64,000 nt of DNA from positions 1 to 64,000 of the forward strand of contig JAOUEV010000006.1 of assembly GCA_029858565.1 (NCBI GenBank), in the 5' to 3' direction. This DNA comes from Nitrospirota bacterium (GTDB lineage Bacteria > Nitrospirota > UBA9217). Position 1 is the stretch's first letter; each line of letters opens with the position of its first letter. Positions 30,041 to 39,200 of this stretch are shown one piece after another. Both the position numbers and the translations under genes were made by a program. A model generated the notes under the pieces. It saw nothing but the letters and a program-made list of their open reading frames with translations, was not told the origin of the DNA and searched no databases.

Positions 30041-30376
30041 ATGATCAATCTGTATTCACCACAAGATGAGGCGGAGCTGGCCTTACTAAGGAGCATTCTT
30101 GACTCTGAAAATATTAATTACTGTGTAAAGAATGACATCTTTGGTTCCTTAAAGATTGGGCCCCGGATTGCCCTCTACAATGTCAAAATGATAGAGGTCC
30201 AGGATGATCAATATGCTTGGGCGAAAGATCTTTTATCTGATTATTTCGAAAAGACCACCGCTGATAACGTCGAACATGATATATATTCTTGGTCCGACAA
30301 AGTACGAATGGTGATCGAAGTACTGTTGATGGGATGGATTGTCCTAGGGAGAAGAAATAGCAAAGGTATTGATTAG
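30041..30376 (+). CDS. DUF2007-like protein
   Basis: MINLYSPQDEAELALLRSILDSENINYCVKND...IEVQDDQYAWAKDLL. Confidence 0.7.
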   Translation: MINLYSPQDEAELALLRSILDSENINYCVKNDIFGSLKIGPRIALYNVKMIEVQDDQYAWAKDLLSDYFEKTTADNVEHDIYSWSDKVRMVIEVLLMGWIVLGRRNSKGID

Positions 30377-30583
30377 CCCGAAAACAACTTCCTGTTGAAC
30401 TAAGCCGCTGCGCGGCGGTGAGATACACATCCAACTGAAGTTCCCTCCGAAGCTTTCACAATTCTATTCCCGATGTATTTTTCACGTTCATTGCCTCGCC
30501 TTGCAACACCAGCCTGTTCGTTCTACAATCTTCTTTCGCATTACCATCGGCGTCATGCCGCTGGAATTTCGGGACCGTATGGG

Positions 30584-30605
30584 GTCAGACTTCATAATTA
30601 ATATT
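30584..30605 (+). repeat. left inverted repeat of the RAYT-like element
   Basis: gtcagacttcataattaatatt; reverse complement recurs at 31571-31592 with one mismatch. Confidence 0.85.
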
Positions 30606-30640
30606 TAGACATTTCCCGCTTCCTTTGCTATGTTTGCATC

Positions 30641-31591
30641 ATGCCTCGCAAACCCCGCATTGAATACCCCGGCGCATTCTATCACGTAATCGTCCGCGGG
30701 AACCAGCGGCAGCGGATTTTCAAGGATGCGGCCGACTATCAGAAATATCTCCTGACGCTTACCGTCTATCGGAATCGGTATCAATTCCATCTGTACGCTT
30801 ATATCCTCATGGGCAACCATGTGCATCTGCTTCTCGAAACGGGGGACATCCCTCTTTCCAAGATCCTGCAAGGGATCAGCCAGACCTATACGCTGTATTT
30901 CAATCGGAGGTATCGCACGGTTGGCCATCTGTTTCAAGGCAGGTATAAGGCGATTCTCTGCGATCGGGAAACCTACCTGCTAGGCCTCCTGAAATATATC
31001 CACCAGAACCCGCTCCGGGCGAAGATCGTGGTAGACCTCCGGGAGTACACCTGGTCCAGCCATCATGCCTATGAGGGCAGGAACAATCCGCTGGGATTGG
31101 TCGAGACCGATCAGGTGCTTCGCCTGTTTACAGAGAACAAACGACGGGCGCGGGACCAGTACCGGGATTTCATGAAGTTCGGGGAGAGATTATCAAAAGG
31201 CCAAGTCTACGCGACCATTGACCAGAGGCTTCAGGGCGATGAGGAGTTTGTCGACCGGGTGCTCAAGCAGTACGATGGCCCGATCGAGGGGAGAAAGCGG
31301 AAAAAAGAGCTGACGTTGCCGGCCCTGGCGTCGGTTATTGAAGATCGGCTTGAAGTCTCTTTGGCCGATATGCGAAAAGCATCGAAACATAAAAGTGTTT
31401 CACATGCGCGGAAAGTGTTTGCGCATGTGGCGCGGGAATATGGCTATCGTGGCAAAGAGATAGCCGACTATTTAGAAAAGGTGCCGGTTTCGATTACGAT
31501 GTATTTGCGGCCAGACGAGAATGTGCGTAAAACTGCAGCTGCGCTCCTGAAACATGTGGATCGAGTCAAGAATATTAATAATGAAGTCTGA
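30641..31591 (+). CDS. REP-associated tyrosine (Y1) transposase-like protein with C-terminal DnaA-type HTH-like region
   Basis: MPRKPRIEYPGAFYHVIVRGNQRQRIF; YILMGNHVHLLLET (HUH); HLFQGRYKAIL. Confidence 0.92.
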   Translation: MPRKPRIEYPGAFYHVIVRGNQRQRIFKDAADYQKYLLTLTVYRNRYQFHLYAYILMGNHVHLLLETGDIPLSKILQGISQTYTLYFNRRYRTVGHLFQGRYKAILCDRETYLLGLLKYIHQNPLRAKIVVDLREYTWSSHHAYEGRNNPLGLVETDQVLRLFTENKRRARDQYRDFMKFGERLSKGQVYATIDQRLQGDEEFVDRVLKQYDGPIEGRKRKKELTLPALASVIEDRLEVSLADMRKASKHKSVSHARKVFAHVAREYGYRGKEIADYLEKVPVSITMYLRPDENVRKTAAALLKHVDRVKNINNEV

Positions 31592-31592
31592 C
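31571..31592 (-). repeat. right inverted repeat of the RAYT-like element
   Basis: aatattaataatgaagtctgac; contains the transposase stop codon. Confidence 0.85.
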
Positions 31593-31671
31593 ACTAGATG
31601 TCCCTAGATGTCCCCGTGATCATGTGTCGCAATTGATGATTGTTTTGTCACGCATCTAATGCACCTTCGCA

Positions 31672-31735
31672 TGTAAAGTCGTTGTTTTTCCAAAAAGCCG
31701 CCTGGAATATACCGCATTGGTCTTCCTGTTTTTCC
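31672..31735 (+). repeat. direct repeat copy 1 flanking higBA
   Basis: 42-nt identical core aaagccgcctggaatataccgcattggtcttcctgtttttcc, shared with 32653-32715. Confidence 0.92.
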
Positions 31736-31863
31736 GAGCAGTTGGTAGGTCGGGCAAAAGGGTCATCTTGCCCAACGTTTCGTCAATAGCAGATGCGTTG
31801 GGCTTCATGCCTCAGTCCAACCTGCGACTTGACAGTGATAAACAATTTGTTTATTATTGTGCT

Positions 31864-32145
31864 ATGATTCAGTCATTCGCTTCTTCCGAAACGGAACGCT
31901 TCTTTGCCGCAGGGAAGTCTCGGCGTTTTCCGCGGAATGTTCTGAAGCGGGCGGCAATGCGATTAACGCAACTGGATGGGGCTGCCTGTCTTGATGATTT
32001 ACGAATGCCCCCATCGAACAGGCTGGAAGCCCTGACGCATGACCGCAAAGGTCAGTGGAGCATTCGCATCAACGATCAATGGCGCATTTGCTTCTGTTTC
32101 AAAGATGGCGACGCCTATGATGTCGAAATCGTGGATTATCATTAA
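31864..32145 (+). CDS. higB: HigB-like toxin (RelE/ParE superfamily)
   Basis: MIQSFASSETERFFAAGKSRRFP...LRMPPSNRLEALTHDRKGQWSIRINDQWRICFCF. Confidence 0.9.
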   Translation: MIQSFASSETERFFAAGKSRRFPRNVLKRAAMRLTQLDGAACLDDLRMPPSNRLEALTHDRKGQWSIRINDQWRICFCFKDGDAYDVEIVDYH

Positions 32146-32159
32146 GGGAGGTATAAACA

Positions 32160-32456
32160 ATGGTTCAGAATGGATTGCCTGCAATTCATCCCGGGGAATT
32201 TCTGGCGGAAATACTGAGCGAGATGAGGATATCTCAGGCAGAATTCGCGCGCACTATCGGAGTATCACCAATGCGCATTTCCCATGTCATCAAGGGTAAT
32301 CGTCCTGTGACGGCGGAACTGGCCCTGTTGTTCGGCCGCGCATTTAACCAGACGCCTCAATATTGGCTCAATCTTCAGGCGGCTTACGATCTGAAGATCG
32401 CAAAGGCGGGCATCGGCAAACGCCTTGCTGGTATTCACGCCCTCGCACATGCCTGA
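32160..32456 (+). CDS. higA: HigA-like antitoxin (XRE HTH)
   Basis: IHPGEFLAEILSEMRISQAEFARTIGVSPMRISHVIKGNRPVTAELALLFGRAFNQTPQYWLNLQAAYDL. Confidence 0.93.
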   Translation: MVQNGLPAIHPGEFLAEILSEMRISQAEFARTIGVSPMRISHVIKGNRPVTAELALLFGRAFNQTPQYWLNLQAAYDLKIAKAGIGKRLAGIHALAHA

Positions 32457-32652
32457 TTTTCCACTTCGCCATACGCGAAAAGTCCTGTTCCAACCACGCC
32501 GAGAGGGTCGGAGAATCACGCCCCTCACGGCGGCGCTCAAATGACAGTTTCAATCCGTAATTGTTCATTTCATCATCGATCTTCCGTCACGTCATGCCGT
32601 CTCGCTAACACAATCTAGGTCAAGTCCCGCCATCGCCAATGCTCTCGCTTCC

Positions 32653-32715
32653 TGTAAGTCGTTGTTTTTTCACAAAGCCGCCTGGAATATACCGCATTGG
32701 TCTTCCTGTTTTTCC
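32653..32715 (+). repeat. direct repeat copy 2 flanking higBA
   Basis: See copy 1 at 31672-31735. Confidence 0.92.
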
Positions 32716-32927
32716 CTGGCAGTAAAATTCCCGCTTGAGATCAGCTCCCAATTCACTCTCCTTTGACCGATTTTTTCTCCCCGATTTGAAAAAAAAGACT
32801 GAACTAACCCGTTCCCGTGAGTTATCGGTGAGTCCGTTCATGGCATGATGGCGTCCGGATAGGGACAAAACCGTTCCTGCCGGGAAAGAGCGATCCGGCG
32901 CACCAGAGGACAACGAGGACGACATCC

Positions 32928-33122
32928 ATGCTACCGTCGGAAAGCTATATCGTGCGGATCTACCGCCGCAGCAAGAAAAATCCCCGCCTTATCGCGGGGA
33001 TCGTGGAGCAGGTCGGGGAGGATGGCTGGAAAGCCGGGTTCGAGAATGCCGAGGAAATGCAGGAGCTATTGAGAGGCAACAAGCAGGCAAACAAACCGGC
33101 CAAGCCTCGAAATGATCAGTAA
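32928..33122 (+). CDS. small conserved-looking hypothetical protein
   Basis: 64-aa ORF MLPSESYIVRIYRRSKKNPRLIAGIVEQVGEDGWKAGFENAEEMQELL. Confidence 0.5.
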   Translation: MLPSESYIVRIYRRSKKNPRLIAGIVEQVGEDGWKAGFENAEEMQELLRGNKQANKPAKPRNDQ

Positions 33123-33260
33123 GGAGCTGGTTTTAATACGGAGAGTCGTTCCTATCGCTGCTGCGGTTTTTTAGCGCGAACCCCTGAGACAACTTTTGTC
33201 AGGGGATTCGTGATTCAAATTGCATAAATCACTGAGGTCGTAAGCAGGAGGTACTGTTCC

Positions 33261-36200
33261 ATGAGAAAAAGAATCGTGTTGGTTGTCGGTATGTGTATCG
33301 CGGCGCTGCTGGCCTGGGTCCCGGTATTCGCTGCCACGTCCGAGGACGGTTTTAATCCGAAGGCGGATAATTACGTCTGGACCGCGGCAATACAGGCCGA
33401 TGGCAAGATTCTTGTGGGCGGAAATTTTAGCACCATAACGAGCAACCTTACCAGCACGGTGACGACTACGTTGACGCGGAACAAAATCGCCCGGCTGAAT
33501 GCCGACGGCTCGGTAGATGCGTCATTCGATCCCAATGCGAGCCATGCCGTCCAGTCCATCGTTGCCCAGCCCGACGGCACGATTCTCATGGGCGGCGTTT
33601 TTACCACCGTAGGGGGCGTAACGAGATTGCGGGTCGCCCGCCTGAATGCCGATGGAACGCTTGATGCGGCTTTTAATCCAAGCGCGAACGGCACGGTCAA
33701 TTCCCTTGCGGTCCAGGCCGATGGGAAGATCCTTGTAGGCGGTGCATTTACCACCATGGGCGGAGTGGCGAGGAACAAGATAGCCCGCCTGAATGCCGAC
33801 GGCTCGCTTGACACGTCTTTTGATCCCAATGCGAACGACGCGGTATCCTCTCTAGTGGTTCAGCCGGACGGAAAGATTCTTGTCGGCGGATTATTTACCA
33901 CCATGGGCGGGGTGACAAGGAACCGGATCGCCCGCCTGAACACCGATGGAACGCTTGACACGTCTTTTAATCCCAATGCCGGCAATAGGGTTGAAACCAT
34001 GGAAATTCAGCCAGACGGAAAGATCCTTGTTGGCGGCACATTTATCACCATGGGCGGCGTGACGAGAAACTATATTGCCCGCCTGAATGCCGATGGAACG
34101 CTTGATACGGCTTTTAATCCAAGCGCGAACAGCACGGTCAATTCTATTGCGTTTCAGGCCGACGGGAAGATCCTTGCAGGCGGCGGATTTACCACCATGG
34201 GCGGCGTGGCAAGAAACCGGATCGCACGCTTCAATGTCGATGGAACGCTCGACGGAACCTTTGATCCCAATGCCGACAGCACGGTCTATGTCGTCAGGGT
34301 CCAGCCCGACGGGAAAGTATTTGCGGGGGGATGGTTTACCACAATGAGCGGCGTGTCGAGATTGTCCATGGCCCGCCTGAATCCGGACACTACCCTTGAT
34401 GATACCTTCCAGCCTGTTCTGACCGGCGCGGCCTACGGCATGGCGGTCCAGCCCGACGGGAAAGTTCTTGTGGGCGGCGGGTTTACCATAGTAAGCGGCG
34501 TGACAAGGAACTATATTGCCCGCCTGAATGCCGATGGCACGCTTGACACGGCATTCAATCCTAACGCGAACGTGAATGTAAGCTCCCTTGCGGTCCAGCC
34601 CGATGGAAAGATCATTGCAGGCGGTCAATTTAGCCTGATGGGCGGCGTTTTGAGGAACAAGATAGCCCGCCTGAATGCCGACGGCACGCTCGATACCGGA
34701 TTCGATCCGAATGCAGGCTCCATTGTTACTGCCATTGCGATTCAGGCTGATGGTAAGATACTTGTAGGCGGTTTTTTTACCACGATGGGCGGTGTCACGA
34801 GAAACTACATCGCCCGCGTAAACACAGACGGAACGCTTGACACGGCCTTTGATCCCAACGCGGGCGGTTCGGTCTTTTCCATCGCGGTCCAGTCTGACGG
34901 CAAGATTCTTGTTGGCGGAGGATTCACCACCATGGGCGGCGTTGCAAGGAACCGGATCGCCCGCCTGAATGCCGACGGGACATTGGACGCCTCCTTCGAT
35001 CCCAATGCGAACGCTAATGTCAACTCCATTGCGATACAGCCCGACGGGAAGGTTCTCCTGGGCGGCTCATTTAGCACTGTGGGCGGCACTGCGAGGAGCA
35101 AGATCGCCCGTATTAACGCCGATGGCACGCTTGATACGTCCTTCAATCCCAATGCGAACAACATCGTCTATGCCATTGTGGGACTGGCCAATGGGAAGAT
35201 CGTCGTGGGCGGGACATTTACCACCGTGGGCGGCGTGACGCGGAACCGGATCGCCCGCCTCAACGCCGACGGCACGCTTGATACGTCTTTTGATCCCAAT
35301 TCGAATAACGTAGTTTACGGCATCGCGGTCCAGCCTGATGGGAAAGTCCTCGCGGGCGGAACATTTCTTAAGATGGGCGTGGAGACGCGAAACTACATTG
35401 CCCGAATTGGCGCCGACGATGCGGCCCTCCAGGACCTCGCTGTTTCCAGCGATGCATCCACCGTTACCTGGCTGCGGAGCGGATCATCCCCCGAGGTCCA
35501 CGGCGTGACCTTTGCGCGTTCCGCCGACCAGGTCACCTGGACGGAACTTGGCGCAGGGACGAGGATATCGGGAGGCTGGCAACTTACGGGGCTTTCGCTT
35601 CCCATGGACACGTACGACTATATCCGCGCGCGCGGCACATCAGCGGGAGGATATCAGGTCAACTCGACTTCCCTTGTGGAATCCCAGCTGCGATACTATG
35701 TCCCTGATACCATAGCGCCAGCCGCGCCGGTCATCAGCAGTCCCGCGAACGGGTCTTCGACCAGCGATACGACGCCCCTGGTGAGCGGGACGGCGGAAGC
35801 AAACAGCACGGTGAAGGTCTATGACGGCGCAACGCTCGTTGCCACGGCCGCGGCGAACGGAAGCGGCGCATGGAGCGTCAGCACGTCCGCGCTGATCGAG
35901 GGAGCCCACTCCCTGACAGCCACGGCCACGGACGCCGCGGGTAACACGAGCGCGGCTTCGACGGCCAAGAACATCACCATTGATACGGCCGCGCCCAACG
36001 CGCCGGTCATCACGAGCCCCTTGACCGGGACGTCGACCGATGACACGACGCCCCTGGTTGCCGGGACCGCGGAAGCGAACAGCACGGTGTTCGTCTATTC
36101 CGGCGCAACGCAGGTCGGCTCAACCGCGGCGAGCGGAAGCGGCGCCTGGAGCGTCAGCACGAATGCCCTGGCACGGGGGCCGCATACCCTGACAGCCAAG

Positions 36201-39200
36201 GCCAGGGATGCGGCGCTCAATCTCAGCGCGGCGTCCGCGGCGGTAACCATCACCGTCATTCCTCCGGCCCCGGTGATTACCAGTCCGGCGAACGGGTCGG
36301 CGACGAACGATACGACGCCCCTGGTGAGCGGAACGGCCGAGGCAAACAGCACGGTTACGGTCTATGACGGCGCAACACAGGTCGGATCAACAACGGCCAC
36401 TGGCGGCGTCTGGAGCGTCAGCACGTCCGCTTTGACCGTGGGAGTCCACTCCTTGACGGCAACAGCCACGGTCGCCGGGCCCTACACGAGCGTGGCCTCG
36501 GCCGCGGTTACCATCACCATCGATATAACCGCGCCCGGCACGCCGGTGATCACGAGCCCGGCGAGCGGGACTTCGACGAAAGATACGACCCCGGCCGTAA
36601 GCGGGACCGCGGAAGCGAACAGCACGGTGAAGGTCTATGTGGGAGGAACGACGCTCGTGGCAACGACCACGGCGGACGGGAGCGGAAACTGGAGCGTCAG
36701 CACGTCCGCCCTGGCTGAGGCGACTTACAGCCTGACGGCAACGGCAACGGATGCAGCCGGAAACACGAGTCTTGCCTCGTCGGCGAAGAGCATCACCATC
36801 GATATAACCGCGCCCGCTGCCCCGTCGATCACGGGCCCGGCAAGCGGGACGTCGACCAACGACTCGACCCCGGCCGTAAGCGGGACAGCGGAAGCGAACA
36901 GCACGGTGAAGGTCTATGCGGGCGCTACGCTGGTCGGCACAACCACGGCGGGCGGCGGTGTCTGGAGCGTCAGCACTTCCACTTTGACGGATAACACTTA
37001 TTCTCTTACGGCCACGGCCACGGACGCGGCGGGAAATACAGGCCCGTCGTCGGCAGCGGTGAGCCTCACCATCGACACGGTTTCGCCGAATGCGCCTGCG
37101 ATCACGAGCCATGTGACCGGCGCCTCGACCAACGACACGACGCCGGTAATCAGCGGCACGGGCGAGCCGGGCGTTACGGTGAAGCTCTTTGCCGATGCCG
37201 TTCAAATCGCGTCCGCGCTCGTAAACGGAAGCGGCTTATGGTCTGCGGAAACAACGACCCTGACGGAAGGATTAAAAACCGTATATTACAGCGCCTGGGA
37301 TGCAGCGGGCAATTACAGCCCGTCGAACTCGATCCAGATCATTATCGATACGGCCGCGCCGAACGCGCCGGTGATCACTTCTCCGGCGAACAACGCGATT
37401 CTGAGCGCTACGACGCCGACGGTGAGCGGCACGGCCGAAGCGAACAGCACGGTGAAGGTCTATGACAGCGCAGCGCTGGTCGGCACGACCACGGCGAACG
37501 GAAGCGGTAACTGGAGCGTCAGCACGTCCGTTCTGTCGGCGGGGACCCACACCATAACAGCCACGGCAACGGACGCCGCGGGCAACGCGAGCGCGGCTTC
37601 GACGGCCAAGAACATCACGATTGATACGACCGCGCCGAACGCGCCGGTGATCACGAGCCCGGCAAACGGGACCGTGACCAGCGTCACGACGCCTCTCGTG
37701 AGCGGAACGGCCGAGAGCGGGAGCACCGTGAAAGTGTATGCCGGCGCAACGCTGGTCGGCACAACCACGGCGGCCGGCGGTTCCTGGAGCGTTAACACTT
37801 CCAATTTGACGCTGGGGATCTATTCCTTAACAGCCACGGCCACGGACGTCGCGGGAAATACAAGCCCGGCTTCGGCGGCAATAAGCATCACCATCGCAAC
37901 ACTCCCCGGCGCGCCGACAAGCGTCACGGCCACGGCGGGCAATGCCCAGGCCACGGTTGCCTTTACGCCGCCTGCGTCTGACGGAGGCAGCTCAATAACC
38001 GGGTATACGGCAACCAGCAGCCCCGGCGGTCTCACGGGCACCTGCGCAAGCTCACCCTGCACAGTGACCGGCCTGACGAACGGAACGTCCTATACCTTCA
38101 CCGTCACGGCGACCAATGCCGTGGGCACCGGCGCTTCGTCGGCAGCCTCGAACAGCGTGACGCCGGCAACGGTTCCGGGCGCGCCGACCATCGGCACGGC
38201 CACGGCGGGCAATGCCCAGGCCACGGTCGCCTTCACGGCGCCGGCAAGCAACGGCGGCAGCGCGATCACCGGGTATACGGCAACCTCCACGCCCGACGGC
38301 ATTATCGCCACCGGAGCTTCCAGCCCGATTACGGTAATGGGCCTGACGAACGGCACCGCCTACACTTTCAAGGTCAAGGCGACCAACGCTGTCGGAACGG
38401 GCCTGGAGTCCGCGGCCTCGAACAGCGTGACGCCGAACACGGGTCCCTATATCGTTACTCCGTCAGCGGGCGCCGGCGGCGGCTTCAGCCCGAGCATGCC
38501 GCAAACCGTCAGCTACGGTGAAACTGCGATCTTCACTGTGACGCCCGATGCAGGCTATCATCTCGGCACGGTCACGGGCTGCGGCGGCAATCTTGCCGGA
38601 AACACCTACACCACGGGCTTGATCACGGGCGACTGCACGGTGACGGCGAGCTTCGTCGCCAATACTGCCCCCACGGTCCCGGCGCTCAGCAGTCCTGCTG
38701 ATGCTGGCGAAGTGATCACGCTGACCCCGACGCTCACGGTCAATGCATCAACGGACGCGGAAGGAGACCCGGTCAGCTATATCTTCGAGCTCGACACCGT
38801 CAATAGCTTTGACAGCGGCGACAAACAGGCCTCGGGCGCGACTGGAGCCACGAATTGGACTCCATCGAACCTGATCGACAACACCATGTACTACTGGCGC
38901 GCCCGTTCCTCGGATGGGACAGCATCCAGCGGCTGGATGTCAACAGCAAGCTTCTTCGTGAACACAGCAAACGACGCGCCTTCGATTCCGGCGATCAGCA
39001 GCCCGGCGGACAACGGCGTGGTGTCGTCTGCCACCCCGACGCTCACGGTCACGAACGCGACCGACGTGGACAAGGACACGCTTACCTACGAGTTCGAGGT
39101 CTACGCAAACAGCAACTTCACCGGCTTGGTGACGAGTGCTACGGGCATGGGCCAGGGCGGGAGCGGCAGCAGCTCCTGGACCGTGGACACGAGTCTCGCG

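Larger units (their letters stand above)
30584..31592 (+). mobile_element. IS200-like/RAYT transposase element bounded by 22-bp inverted repeats
   Basis: IRL 30584-30605 and IRR 31571-31592 flank the Y1 transposase gene. Confidence 0.75.

Noticed and set aside
29767-30069. 100-aa ORF overlapping the end of the BTAD regulator gene
   Set aside because: Composition and lack of motifs suggest a chance ORF; the DUF2007-like ORF at 30041 is better supported.
31770-31803. gcccaacg...cgttgggc as an integron attC site
   Set aside because: Inverted R-box-like ends are present, but the unit is only 34 nt with no second box pair; better explained as part of a palindromic MITE-like element, and no integrase is seen.
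33181-33210. Imperfect hairpin cccctgagacaacttttgtcagggg as a terminator
   Set aside because: Stem is interrupted and there is no T-tract; not convincing.
33351-37900. Regular repeats that could be mistaken for a CRISPR-like array
   Set aside because: Repeats are 147-nt and ~273-nt coding units in one open frame; no short repeats with unique spacers and no cas genes.
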